The notes below the pieces were generated by a model. The model worked only from the letters and a program-made list of their open reading frames with translations. It searched no databases and was not told the DNA's origin. From Myxococcus flavus (lineage in GTDB: Bacteria; Myxococcota; Myxococcia; Myxococcales; Myxococcaceae): a stretch of DNA of 64,000 bases. The stretch is taken from positions 5,642,001 through 5,706,000 of the forward strand of contig NZ_CP143624.1 of the NCBI RefSeq assembly GCF_050038885.1, in the 5' to 3' direction. This document shows positions 9,163 through 18,736 of the stretch, piece by piece. The first letter of the stretch is position 1. The number at the start of each line of letters is the position of its first letter. Made by a program: the position numbers and the translations under genes.

Positions 9163-9452
9163 TGATGGCTCCGTTGGATGAGTTGCTCTGTCTAGCCGAA
9201 CCCCTGGGTGGACCCAGGCACTATGACGTATTCAGCCGGGTTGGGTAAGGCATCAAATACGCCACTTCTTCTTGCTGGGCATGGCCTCGCTCATTCACCG
9301 CGCTGTGAAAGCAGTGGGCTTGCTGCCCACTCACCGGGGCCCTCTCGTCTACGCCCTTCCCGTGGTCAGCTTTTCTCCGCGACGGGGGGGCCGTACCGTC
9401 CTCGCCGCCTACCGTGAGGACAACTGGCTTCGTGCCGTAGCGGACGCCGTCT

Positions 9453-9881
9453 CTACGCCGCGCCTCGCCCCCATTCCTCTCCGGCCATGAAGCGCATGAC
9501 TCCCACGAGCCCGCTCGATTCGGAGTTGGGAGAGCCCGGCTGCGTCCACCAGATGGGCAGCTCGGCCAGCGCGGCATATGCTCGCTCTCGCTCATCCCAG
9601 TGCTCCAGGAAGTACGTACCTGCCAGCCGGCGGCATTCGTCGAGCGCAATTTCGTGATTCGTTTGGGGCTGCTCCTGGTGCTCCAGCACACCGACGGGGA
9701 CCCAGCCCTCCTCGGTTCGCGCCCACGCGGCCAGGCCCTCCTGCTCTTGTGTCTGGGCCGGGGAGGCCGCCATTTCCGCGTCGGTCAGGATCCGCTCTCG
9801 GAGGAGGGTTAGCAGCGCACAGCGGAAGTCAGGGGCATCGAACACCTGACCATTCAACTCGCTCTGGACCCGCTTGGGCAT
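9453..9881 (-). CDS. Hypothetical protein, 142 residues
   Basis: I do not recognise a family. The soluble protein is acidic, rich in tryptophan (AAWARTEEGWVP, LPIWWTQPG) and has no signal peptide or membrane segment. The N-terminal RVQSELNGQVFDAPDF and the compact size suggest a real small domain. The ATG at 9881 has a poor ribosome-binding site. It stands alone between the kinase and a divergent stretch of non-coding DNA. Confidence 0.5.
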   Translation of the reverse strand: MPKRVQSELNGQVFDAPDFRCALLTLLRERILTDAEMAASPAQTQEQEGLAAWARTEEGWVPVGVLEHQEQPQTNHEIALDECRRLAGTYFLEHWDERERAYAALAELPIWWTQPGSPNSESSGLVGVMRFMAGEEWGRGAA

Positions 9882-10120
9882 TGGGCATTCCCCGCGCGGC
9901 CTGGCGCTGCTGCCGCTCGTCGTGGGGACAGTAGCTAACCACCTTCAGCAAAGTCGGTTGAGCCAGCCTCCCACGAGGGGTCAGCCGGTCTACCGCTCTG
10001 GCGAGTTCACCGACTTCACTGAGGGAGTCTAGTAGCGGTACGCCTTGCTCACGCCGCCAAGGTGATCACAGCAAATCGGGGTATCTCTATCCCCGGCCTG
10101 TCCGTAGCTGCAACAGCCTG

Positions 10121-10474
10121 CTAGCCGCAGGTCCAGGACTCCACGCCGCCGGGATTGGTCGCGTCGCAGCACGTCGGATTGTCCAGTGCGTAGAGGTAGC
10201 ACCCCCCCTGAATGCAGCTAGTCCGAAACTCGACGGCGACTCTTTGGCCCCGAACGTACACGCATTGGTAGTCGTGCCAGCCGGCTGGGCACGCACCACC
10301 ATATTGCTTCCTCAGACAGGCCAACTCGTAATCCGTACTGGTGTTGCACACGGTGCCCCGCTCCCGCGAATTCAGAACCAGCTCGTAGCACTGCCGGGGC
10401 TCGCTCTCAGCACAATCACCGCCACCACACGCCGCCATGGCAAGCACCGCCGCAGTGAACGCAATCCACTTCAT
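10121..10474 (-). CDS. Cysteine-rich small lipoprotein
   Basis: The 117-residue product begins with a lipoprotein signal peptide, MKWIAFTAAVLAMAACGGG, with the lipobox AAC. The start at 10474 has GGGAGCGG just upstream and replaces a longer open frame that lacks a signal. The mature part holds about a dozen further cysteines, implying a disulfide-stabilised extracytoplasmic domain. No family recognised. Confidence 0.7.
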   Translation of the reverse strand: MKWIAFTAAVLAMAACGGGDCAESEPRQCYELVLNSRERGTVCNTSTDYELACLRKQYGGACPAGWHDYQCVYVRGQRVAVEFRTSCIQGGCYLYALDNPTCCDATNPGGVESWTCG

Positions 10475-10917
10475 TTCCGCTCCCTGGTTGGACGCCAGTG
10501 ATTCACGAACGCAGCTTACTTGGGGCAACGATGCAGGTCACGGGTGAAGACGTCTTCAGGGGCATCAGACGACGACGTTTCTGGGAGCACTACGGCCGAA
10601 CCCCTTCACACGCCGGCCTGAGCCTTAACGGACTTCCCTGAAGCAGGTTAGCCCTCCAGGGGGCGTCGAGGAACTGCTGGCCGCCCGGGCCTCACCCCTA
10701 GGTGGTATGGACAAGGAGGCTCGGCAGTGCCTTCGAACACGCCGCGCCCGAAGGCGTGGACGAGCGGCTTCTGGACAGTCTCTGTCCGCGGGCGGAGACA
10801 GAGACGTGCGGGCACGGAGCGATTCTTCGAGGAAGTCTTCGGCGCTCAGAGAGAGACTCACCAAGAGCCGGAGTAGCGGCTTGACGAGGGGAGTAGGGAA
10901 GGCGCCATCATCCCGGC
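10475..10917. other. Intergenic, no feature recognised
   Basis: This 443-bp gap separates the divergent lipoprotein and split-gene starts. It must hold their promoters, but I see no convincing motif or small gene. Confidence 0.5.
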
Positions 10918-11521
10918 ATGAGTCAGGACTCGCCTCCTCAACCGCTTTCGTCTCCTCCTCCGCAGCCAGCACCGTCGAAGGGGATTTCTGTTCCTGCGCT
11001 GCTTGTTGGCTCCTGCTTCGGGCTGGGCCTGATGGGCTGGCTCATTAGGCTCGGATATCCTGGAGCCGTATTGGGAGTGTGTGCCCTCGCAGGGTGCATT
11101 GCAGTTTTCAGAAAGAAGGGCTCCCGCCACCAAGGCGTTGCCGCCATCGGCGCACTCGCTTCTGTCATTGTCGTCTTCGGCGCCATCGGGAACGGGAGCG
11201 AGAGTTCGCGCAAAGAGGCTGCGATGGCGGCCTCCATCGAAGAAGCGCGGCAGAAGGCTGCAGCGAGCCGCGCCCGTGAAGAGGACTTGTCCGCGCGCAT
11301 TGCCGCGCTGCCTGCGTCGACGTCTACGCAGGAAGCTGTCGAACTCTGCGAGAAGTTCGGGGACCTCAGAGACGTCCCTGTTACGAGCCGTGCGCGGTGC
11401 GGCGAGTCGTACCTGGCCAAGGGCCGCGAGTCGCTGGCCGCAGCGAGGCCTGCGGAGGCCGTGGCCCTCCTGGAGAAGGCGAGCGCCCTGGTTCCGAGCA
11501 ACGCAGACGTGGCGTCCACGC
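10918..11521 (+). pseudogene. Membrane/coiled-coil gene, 5' part (split by IS21)
   Basis: The N-terminal ~200 residues are a proline-rich leader, two hydrophobic segments (~24-58 and ~70-90) and a coiled-coil region leading into a TPR-like stretch (AEAVALLEKASAL). The reading frame enters the IS21 element at 11522. Removing the element and one copy of the 6-bp duplication joins ...DVASTL to SNARELRAKEDF in frame with the 14240-14775 segment, restoring a 379-residue protein. As it stands the gene stops inside the element's end repeats. Confidence 0.85.
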
Positions 11522-11739
11522 TGTCATGGGCCGGGGTAATGGATCGCAGCGGGGCCACCCAAGCTGTTCGTAGCGAGGCCGGCCAAGCGGATCGCGCCGG
11601 GGTCGGCCAAGCGGATCGCAGTCAGGATTGAAAGAAACGAGGTTCGCTGACGGGTGAATTCTTACCCGGCGGCCTCACGCGAGCATCCTCGCGCGCCCAT
11701 GAGCACCGCCGGAGCGGTGCGGGCAGGGACAGCGCGCGG

Positions 11740-13350
11740 ATGAGTCACCGGAGAGTCGACATGGACAGGTTGAGAGAGCTGGTGCGGCTGCACCGGATGG
11801 GGACGGGTGCGCGCGAAGTGGCCCGACTGCTGGGGATGGGGCCGAATACGGAGAGGGCGTACCGCACGGCGCTGAAGGCGGCTGGGGCGCTGGAGGGGCG
11901 GCCGGAGGAGGTGCCGGAGTTGGAGGCCCTCAAGGCGCTGGTGCAGACGCACCTGCCCTCACGGGTGGCGCCGCAGCAGACGTCGTCGCTGGCGGCGTTG
12001 CAGGGGCGCGTGGAGGCACTGCTGGAGAAGGGGCTGGGGCCGCGGGCCATTCACGACAGGCTGAGGCTGGAAGTGGAGGGGTACGCGGCGAGCGTCTCGG
12101 CGGTGAAGCGGCTGGTGTGGCAGGTGCGCAAGGCGCAGGGGGTGAGGGCCGAGGAGGTGGCCATTCCCGTCGTCACGGCGCCCGGAGAGGCGGCGCAGGT
12201 GGACTTCGGGTACGTGGGGAGGCTTTGGTGCCCGCGGCAGAAGGCGCTGCGCAAAGCGTGGGTATTCGTGCTGGTGCTGGCGCACAGCCGCTACCTCTGG
12301 GCGGACGTCGTCTTCGAGCAGTCGCTGCCCACGTGGCTGCGGCTGCACGTGGAGGCCTTCGAGGCGTTGGGCGGGGTGGTGGAGACGGTGGTGCCCGACA
12401 ATTTGAAGGCCGCCGTGCTGCGCGCGGCCTTCACGCCGGACGTGCCCTCCGCCCTCAACCGCAGCTACCGCGAGGTGGCGCGGCACTACGGCTTCAAAGT
12501 CGACCCGACGCCGCCGTACGCGCCCCAGAAGAAGGGCAAGGTGGAGGCGGGCGTCAAATACGTCCAGTCCAGCTTCTTCAAGGGCCGCCAGGGGCAGGAC
12601 GTCGAGGTGGTGCGCGCGGAGTTGAAGCAGTGGCTGGCCGAAGTGGCCAACGTGCGGCGGCACGGGACAACGGGAAAGCGCCCGGTGGACGTCTTCCGGG
12701 AGGAGGAAGCGCCCGCGCTGCGGCCCCTCCCCGAGAAGCGCTTCACCCCCGTCGTCTGGAAGCCCACGCGCGTCCACCAGGACAGCCACGTCCTCTTCGA
12801 GAGGCGCTTCTATTCGGTGCCCTGGCGCCTGGTGGGCAGCGACGTGTGGCTGCGCGTCACCGACGCCAGCCTGGAGGTGTATGCCCAGGACGTCCGCGTC
12901 GCCACCCACGCCCGGCGCGGCACGGGCCTCTACGCCACCCGAGAGGAGCACCTGCCCCAGCACCGCGCCGACTTGCGCCACCGCAGTCGCGGCTACTGGG
13001 AGGAGCGCGCCACGCGGTTGGGCGAGGACGTCCTCACCTACGTGCGCGCCGTCTTCGACTCCGACGAAGTTCTCTCCCAACTGCGCGCCGTGCAGGCCAT
13101 CGTCACGCACCTGGAAGCCTTCCCGCCCGAGCGCGCCCGCGCCGCCGCACGGCGCGCCCACTACTACGGCACCTACTCCTACGGCGGCCTCAAGAATCTG
13201 CTGCGCCAGGGCCTCGACTTGCAGCCGCTGCCCCTGGCCCTCACTGCCCCCGCGACGTCTTCCCTCCCTCAGCCGCGCTTCGCACGCAGCGTGGCCGAGC
13301 TGCTTCACCACCCCGCCGTGCACCAGGAGTCCGAAATTGAGTCCCACTGA
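11740..13350 (+). CDS. istA: IS21 transposase IstA (second element)
   Basis: This 536-residue IstA has an N-terminal helix-turn-helix (MGTGAREVARLLGMG, ~20-35) and the DDE core: QVDFGYVGR, VPDNLKAAV and KGKVEAGVK. It appears full length. The stop codon overlaps the start of istB, the usual IS21 arrangement. It is only distantly similar to the IstA at 2889. Confidence 0.94.
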   Translation: MSHRRVDMDRLRELVRLHRMGTGAREVARLLGMGPNTERAYRTALKAAGALEGRPEEVPELEALKALVQTHLPSRVAPQQTSSLAALQGRVEALLEKGLGPRAIHDRLRLEVEGYAASVSAVKRLVWQVRKAQGVRAEEVAIPVVTAPGEAAQVDFGYVGRLWCPRQKALRKAWVFVLVLAHSRYLWADVVFEQSLPTWLRLHVEAFEALGGVVETVVPDNLKAAVLRAAFTPDVPSALNRSYREVARHYGFKVDPTPPYAPQKKGKVEAGVKYVQSSFFKGRQGQDVEVVRAELKQWLAEVANVRRHGTTGKRPVDVFREEEAPALRPLPEKRFTPVVWKPTRVHQDSHVLFERRFYSVPWRLVGSDVWLRVTDASLEVYAQDVRVATHARRGTGLYATREEHLPQHRADLRHRSRGYWEERATRLGEDVLTYVRAVFDSDEVLSQLRAVQAIVTHLEAFPPERARAAARRAHYYGTYSYGGLKNLLRQGLDLQPLPLALTAPATSSLPQPRFARSVAELLHHPAVHQESEIESH

Positions 13351-14104
13351 CGAGCTGATTCCCATGCTCAAGAAGCTGCGCCTGTCCGGCGTCCTCCAGT
13401 CCCTCCAACTGCGCACCCAGCAGGCCGTGGACGACAACCTCTCCCACTCCGAATTCCTCTACCGCCTGCTGGGCGACGAGGTGGAGCGTCGCGACTCCAA
13501 GCAACTCTCCCAGCGCGTGCGTCGTGCCTCCTTCGAGCACGCCCGCACCCTCGAGGACTTCGACTTCCACTTCAACGCCAGCGTCCCCAAGGCCAAGGTG
13601 CTGGAGTTGGGCACCTGCTCCTTCCTCGAGCGCCACGACAACGTCCTCATCGTCGGCCCCACTGGCGTCGGCAAGTCCCACCTGGCCCAGGCCCTCGGCC
13701 ACCGCGCCTGCCGCGCCGGCTTCAGCGCCCTCTACGTCGGCGCCCACGAAATGCTCATGCAACTGCGCGCCGCCCGGGGCGACGGCAGCTACGACAAGCG
13801 CCTCCTGCGCTTCACCTCGCCCGACTTGCTCATCATCGATGACCTCGGCCTGCGCGGCCTGACTCAGGACGAGCCGATGGACCTCTACGAGGTGGTCCGT
13901 CAGCGCTACGAGCGCCGCAGTACCGTCATCACCTCCAACCGCTCCATCGAGGAGTGGCCGCCCCTCTTCGGCGACCCGCTCATGGCCAGCGCCGCCATGG
14001 ACCGGCTCCTCCACCACGCTCACGTCCTCGTCATCGAAGGCGACAGCTACCGCAATCCGCCCCCTGCCCGGCGGCGCAAGCCCTCGGCTGCCGACGCCAG
14101 GTAG
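13337..14104 (+). CDS. istB: IS21 helper ATPase IstB (second element)
   Basis: This 255-residue AAA+ ATPase partners the IstA above. Motifs are Walker A GPTGVGKS and Walker B LLIIDDLGLRGL. The TTG at 13337, preceded by AGGAG seven bases upstream and overlapping the istA stop by 14 bp, is the best start; ATG 13364 is the alternative. The C-terminal tail is basic (ARRRKPSAADAR). Confidence 0.92.
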   Translation: MSPTDELIPMLKKLRLSGVLQSLQLRTQQAVDDNLSHSEFLYRLLGDEVERRDSKQLSQRVRRASFEHARTLEDFDFHFNASVPKAKVLELGTCSFLERHDNVLIVGPTGVGKSHLAQALGHRACRAGFSALYVGAHEMLMQLRAARGDGSYDKRLLRFTSPDLLIIDDLGLRGLTQDEPMDLYEVVRQRYERRSTVITSNRSIEEWPPLFGDPLMASAAMDRLLHHAHVLVIEGDSYRNPPPARRRKPSAADAR

Positions 14105-14239
14105 TCCGCTGTGGATCCGCTTGGCCGACCCGACCTCGTCAGCGCTGCGAACTCGAATCGCCGCTCCTTGACGCCTCAGCAAGGCGATCCGCTTGGCCGA
14201 ACCTCAGGCGATCCATGGCCCCGGTCCTTGACACCACGC

Positions 14240-14775
14240 TTTCGAATGCGAGGGAGCTGCGCGCCAAGGAGGACTTCAAGAGCAAGGGGCCGGAGGTCTC
14301 CGCCGGGCTGGCGCGGGCGCTGGCCCATGCCAAGGCGAAGCAATGGGAGGAGGCGGAGACGGAGCTGAATGCGGCCGACGCTACTCTGAAGGAGTTCGAG
14401 GGGCTCGAGGTCGCAAAGTCGAAGGAGTGGAACACCCTGTCGGCTAAGGCCGCTCAACAAAGGAAGCGCATCCAGCCGGGGCTGGAGAAGCTCCAGCTCC
14501 AGCGCGAGGCCCAGAAGCTGATGGTGGAGTTGCGCGGGCCGAAGCCTGAGAACTCAGCCTGGGACGGCTCCGTGTTGGAGGTGAAGCAGTACCTCATGCA
14601 GGTGATGAATGACCCGGACAGCTACGAGCACGTCGCGACATCGGCTCCTGTTGCCCGCGATGCCTACTGGATTGTGAAGAGCTCCTTCCGGGGAAAGAAT
14701 GCCTTCGGAGGGAAGGTCCTCAACACGAGGTACTTCTTCATTCAGCAGGGGCAGGTTGTCCGCGTGGAGGAGTAG
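14240..14775 (+). pseudogene. Membrane/coiled-coil gene, 3' part (split by IS21)
   Basis: This is the distal part of the gene interrupted by the IS21 at 11522. It encodes a helical, TPR-like stretch (AHAKAKQWEEAETELNAAD) and a C-terminal domain ending NTRYFFIQQGQVVRVEE. An ATG at 14217 within the element end could restart translation of about 185 residues, so a fragment may still be made. Family not recognised. Confidence 0.85.
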
Positions 14776-14912
14776 GGCGGGTTGTCCGCCTTGGCACGAA
14801 GGGGAGAGCCTCTTCGCGCCACCCCCCTCTGCCTAACCTTGTCCCCGCAGTTGCAACGGCTGGGACAATGGCCGCCGAAGCAACGCTCTGCGTTCGATGG
14901 ACCTAACAAGCT

Positions 14913-15404
14913 ATGAATTGTCATCCGACGCTGCACCCTGAGTTCCGAGCCCGATGGCTGCGGGCCGCCGTTCTGTATGTGTGCCCTCTTGGAATAGTCG
15001 CGGCGCTTGCGACGTCGTGCAGTCGCGGCGAGCCCGGACCGCCGGACTTGCCGAAGCAACCAGATCGATGGGTGACTTCGATTGCGCTGGACGCAGACAG
15101 CAAGACACGGCACGTCGGAAAAACTAAGGACTACTTGATAACGGAAGTCACCTCGTTTGAGGCGGTGAACGGATTGCAGTCAGTCAGCGTGGGAGATGAC
15201 ATCGCTGGAATCCGAGTCGGGGCTATCCGGTGTTCGTTTCACTGGCGGGATGCGAGCTACGGCGGCGAGCAGTACATGTGGCGCGGTCGATGGGCCTGTC
15301 TGGCAGGTAGGAGCAGAGAAGAGGTCGAAACGGCCGTCGCGGAGGACGGCACGAAACGGTTCGACTACATCCACGTGGCACCTATCCGGCTGCAGGCGGA
15401 GTGA
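14913..15404 (+). CDS. Putative lipoprotein, 163 residues
   Basis: The N-terminus contains a basic segment and a hydrophobic stretch ending in the lipobox-like ATSC (residues ~33-36), so this is probably a secreted lipoprotein with a long n-region. The mature part is a ~125-residue globular domain without recognisable family. The upstream spacing to the split gene (137 bp) leaves room for its own promoter. Function unknown. Confidence 0.6.
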   Translation: MNCHPTLHPEFRARWLRAAVLYVCPLGIVAALATSCSRGEPGPPDLPKQPDRWVTSIALDADSKTRHVGKTKDYLITEVTSFEAVNGLQSVSVGDDIAGIRVGAIRCSFHWRDASYGGEQYMWRGRWACLAGRSREEVETAVAEDGTKRFDYIHVAPIRLQAE

Positions 15405-16004
15405 GGCGGACAGCCCGGGAAGAGGCTGTGTTGGCGGCAGGCTTGGTCACGAGCTTCTGAGGTTCATCTCGGAGAGTCCGTGCTGGGGGTTGAAGCCCCC
15501 TGCGACAACGCGCCCACGGCCGGGCTACGGTGCCCTTCAAGCTGTCGGGGGAAAGTGGCTGCTGTTGCCGCCCACGTGACCGGTGTTCGTTCACGTGCTC
15601 CCGCTCCTGCCAGGCGGAAGCGCAGCCTCGCCCCAGCGGGCCCGTCGTGGGGCAGTCGCGGCGGACTGCTGCGCGGGCCTCTGGGTGGCTCAGCACAGGA
15701 GTGGGCGAACGCGGGCGCATCCTCGGGCCGCCCTTCCTTGGCCAGCCGGAGCCACCACGGTGCGCGGGCAAGAGCAGAGAGGCGGGGCAGGGGGGCCGTG
15801 CCGAGGGCTCGGCCAAGAGTTTCTGAGAGCCATCTCGGAGAGTCTGCGCCGCGCGACGAAATCGAGAATACCGAGTAGCGGCTAGCCGCGTTTCGCTCTC
15901 TCGGTTAACAGGTGGCCCAATTCGGCATTCTGAAAGAGGGAAATGGCGTAACCCTGGAAGGTACGAAATCGAAAGCCCGGGATTGTCAGAGTCGGCTGCC
16001 CTCG

Positions 16005-16028
16005 GTGGTTAACAAAACTGTTAACCAC
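16005..16028. promoter_or_regulatory. Perfect inverted repeat GTGGTTAAC-N6-GTTAACCAC
   Basis: Two 9-bp arms match perfectly around the 6-bp centre AAAACT. The AT-rich symmetric form suits a dimeric regulator or integrase-type site better than an RNA hairpin, but no adjacent regulator gene is present. Confidence 0.5.
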
Positions 16029-16189
16029 TCTCGGCCTCTCTCTCCCCAAAACGGGCGAAAGAGCGCTCCAGAGAGGCCAACCGGCGGCGGAGAAGAGGGG
16101 GCATCTCGTTCTGCGGGATTGGGAGCCGAGAGCGCCCTCTGCAGCACCGCGAGCCAAAATCCCTTGTAATTCAGGGGCTTAAGCACGAA

Positions 16190-16214
16190 GGCCCCGCGAT
16201 GTCATCGCGAGGCC
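16190..16214. terminator. GC-rich hairpin
   Basis: GGCCCCGCGATG pairs with CATCGCGAGGCC across a one-base centre, giving 11 of 12 pairs. No T-run follows on either strand, so it may be a structural hairpin rather than a terminator. Confidence 0.4.
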
Positions 16215-16229
16215 TGTGTTAAACAAAAA

Positions 16230-16253
16230 GGGCCCTACCAGTTGGTAGGGCCC
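16230..16253 (-). terminator. Rho-independent terminator (minus strand)
   Basis: A perfect 10-bp stem GGGCCCTACC / GGTAGGGCCC with a 4-base loop is followed, on the minus strand, by CTTTTTGTTT. It would stop transcripts coming from the right; the plus-strand side lacks a U-run. Confidence 0.65.
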
Positions 16254-16375
16254 TTCAAGTAGCTCCCCGAATGAAGCCCTGCGCGAACTCGTTCTCGGCG
16301 ATTCTCTGAGAGGACTCAAACTCTCTGAGGGCCGAAAACCGAGTGATATCCAGAGGTTTCAAAGAGGGGACTGGG

Positions 16376-16403
16376 GGCCCCCTTCAATCGGGGGCCGATT
16401 GAA
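16376..16403. repeat. Overlapping palindromes around TTCAATCGG
   Basis: TTCAATCGG-GGG-CCGATTGAA (16383-16403) is a perfect inverted repeat. It overlaps a second possible stem GGCCCCC / GGGGGCC (16376-16396). Another TTCAATCGG half-site lies at about 16444. The two foldings are mutually exclusive. Confidence 0.45.
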
Positions 16404-17043
16404 TGTCCGCAAACTGCATGGTGGGTGACCTCCCGTCCATGGCTTCAATCGGCCGGTGTCCGCTTCACAGTGCGTGCGTTGCGCAGCGGTCCACGTGGGC
16501 TCGCGGGCGAAGCATGGGGTAGATGAAAGTCGCATGGCCTCGACGCGCGCGGGACCTGGGATGGGCGAGGCCCTGCCCAGGTGGCCCCGTGGCCCATCGC
16601 GGCTGGTCTGTCCAGCGCCCACAACCTCGCGGGCGGTGTTGTCGAGTTGGCCGCGTGCGGCGGTAGCTTGGTGCGCTCCGAGGACATCTCCCCATGCTTC
16701 ATTCTCACTTCACCGTCACGAGAACTCGCCGGCCCTGTGCGCGCCGTACTCACTTACCATGGCGCACACAGCGACCAGATTCTGGGTAGGCTCAGCGGCC
16801 TCGGCCACAACATGCCGTGCCCCATGCCTCACGCCGCGTCAGCGACCGACAACCTGACCGACGGCTGCTAGCCTGCTCCTTCTTCGGCCGCCAATCTCCC
16901 CTCAAAGGCTACCCAGGAGACAGCGCAGCGTGAGCGGCGGTGTCCGCTATCTCAAAGCACTAAGCTTTACACCAATTGACGCCCATGTCCACTACCCTCG
17001 CGGCGGCTTTCGTCGGGCTTCCTCCCTGCAGTACCATCCGACG

Positions 17044-18372
17044 ATGCACGTCTTTACTTGGCGCGGCCCTATCTCTATTGCATTCCTGATGTGGCAGACT
17101 GGGTGCGCCCATGTCAGAGAATCCAGAACTCCCCATGCCCCTGAGCTGAAGGTAGTTGCTTCACAGGATGCCGTGCGGACCTTCGCCCATCAGGTACTGG
17201 ACCTCGAGGAAGAACTCGGCACTGTGACTCCTGCGATGCGCTTGCTTGTCGATGAGCTTGAGCAGGCAGCGCGTTCAAAAATCCAACTATCCTCGGGAGA
17301 GCCCAGTCGCGAACAGGCCCTTTCCGCCCTAAAGCAGATGCACGACCTCCTTGCCGAACGGGGCTTCACAGTGGCGCCCGACGGGTACGTCGAACTTCTC
17401 TCACAGGCGCTTTCACCCGTGGAAGTCTCCGGTGTGGAGTTGGAGGCTTTGAGGCACTCCTACTATACCCAAGGAGAGAGAGCGCGTTGGCTGGCCGAAC
17501 ACACCTCCAACGGAGGTGCTGTCGTGTACCTCGGCGATTGCGACACCCTGGCCTTTCTCTACATGTCCATGGGCGACGCCATTGGCCTTCCCCTGGAATT
17601 GGTGGAGCGCCCCGCCGGAGAGGATGTCGTCGGCCACAATTGGATTCAGTGGACGAACAAGACCGCGTCTATTGGTTGGGACACGTTGCGCGCCGAGGAA
17701 TATAGCATCACCACCCCCCTCACTCGGAGCCAGGCGATTGGCTACGTGCAGAAGCTCACTGCCTTCAATTGGAAGGATCGTGGCAACTACTTCAAGGCCG
17801 CTGAACGGTTTAAGCAATCCATCCAGCGCTTCCCAGTGGCTTCCACCTTCAACGAGTACGCATGGCTGCTATCGACGGCGCCGGATCCGAAGGTCAGAGA
17901 TCCTGCGGTGGCCCGTTCGCTCGCACGAGTCGCCGTCGAAAAAAGCTGTACGCGCTACTCGCTCGGGACACTGGCCGCCGCGCACGCGGCCGCTGGAGAC
18001 TTCTCACAGGCCGTGAGCATCCAGCGGCTAGCAATCTCGCGGGTTCCTAGCGACCGCCCCCTTGACCTCGCGGACTTCAAATATCGTCTGAATCTCTATG
18101 CACGAGGGCTCCGTTTCGTCCAGGCGCACTCTCGTCGCGAGCAGCAGCTCCGGACCTGCGCATACACAGCGGACCGACTCTTCAAGCAGGAGGCTCTATC
18201 CGACGTGGAAACAGCGCGCGAGGTATGCGGTACGCTCTACGACAAGAAGTACGTCGGTACCAGGGGCGAGCTTGAAGCCAAAACGCTTCAGCGCAGTGGG
18301 ATCACGATTCCCGTCACCAATGAATCTCTTCCTGCCAGTTGTTCACGTGCGCGCGACGCGACGACCCAATGA
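17044..18372 (+). CDS. Transglutaminase-like lipoprotein with TPR-like C-terminus
   Basis: The 442-residue product begins with a short signal peptide and likely lipobox (FLMWQTGC), so it is probably anchored in an envelope membrane. The middle (~150-230) resembles a transglutaminase-like cysteine protease fold: GDCDTLAFLY, then GHNWIQW and GWDTLR supply cysteine, histidine and aspartate. After it (~235-380) come helical repeats of TPR type (ERFKQSIQRFP, ARSLARVAVEK). ATG 17044 is chosen because it begins the signal peptide; the frame is open further upstream. The catalytic assignment is by motif order only. Confidence 0.7.
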   Translation: MHVFTWRGPISIAFLMWQTGCAHVRESRTPHAPELKVVASQDAVRTFAHQVLDLEEELGTVTPAMRLLVDELEQAARSKIQLSSGEPSREQALSALKQMHDLLAERGFTVAPDGYVELLSQALSPVEVSGVELEALRHSYYTQGERARWLAEHTSNGGAVVYLGDCDTLAFLYMSMGDAIGLPLELVERPAGEDVVGHNWIQWTNKTASIGWDTLRAEEYSITTPLTRSQAIGYVQKLTAFNWKDRGNYFKAAERFKQSIQRFPVASTFNEYAWLLSTAPDPKVRDPAVARSLARVAVEKSCTRYSLGTLAAAHAAAGDFSQAVSIQRLAISRVPSDRPLDLADFKYRLNLYARGLRFVQAHSRREQQLRTCAYTADRLFKQEALSDVETAREVCGTLYDKKYVGTRGELEAKTLQRSGITIPVTNESLPASCSRARDATTQ

Positions 18373-18736
18373 GCGGGGAGTGGGCTTCGCTCCCCTTTCG
18401 TAACTTGCCCACGCTTCGCATGGGCTGGGCTTGGCCGAGTTCCGTGGTTCTCCCACACTTTGCGTGGTTCCCCTCTGGCGAGTAGGCAGGCGGCAAGCTG
18501 CCAGTGGGGCGAATACACTCTGGGAATGGAAACGTTGTATCTCCTTCCTGGGGGTTGGCTGGACCGGGTGTCCCCCAGCCGCGCGACGGGAGGCCTCCTC
18601 GGGATGCGCATGGAGGGTACGGGAGCACGATGTCCCTCCTGCCGGACGCCCATTACCGTTGAGTGGGACGACGGACCTCAACCGCCAGGGCAGCGGCACG
18701 GGCACGGTGCGGGTGACGGAGTAGGGGCTGTACCGT
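18373..18736. other. Intergenic, no feature recognised
   Basis: This gap of ~360 bp follows the transglutaminase-like gene. Open frames on both strands look non-coding and no terminator is evident. Confidence 0.4.

Larger units (their letters stand above)
11522..14233 (+). mobile_element. IS21-family element with 6-bp target duplication
   Basis: The two ends match over the first ~26 bp: left TGTCATGGGCCGGGG at 11522, right TGTCAAGGACCGGGG read inward from 14233, both continuing into ATGGATCGC. CCACGC occurs immediately outside both ends (11516-11521 and 14234-14239), a perfect target duplication. Inner repeats GGCCAAGCGGATC occur twice at the left end and twice, inverted, at the right. The element encodes istA and istB and is distinct in sequence from the first IS21. 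Confidence 0.95.
15405..17043. other. 1.6-kb non-coding region rich in palindromes
   Basis: No convincing gene is seen. An imperfect ~40-bp direct repeat occurs at 15441-15480 and 15807-15846 (sharing CATCTCGGAGAGTC). Several inverted repeats, listed separately, cluster at 16.0-16.4 kb, and GTTAAC motifs recur at about 15903, 16008 and 16020. The open frames across it lack coding character. Confidence 0.5.
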
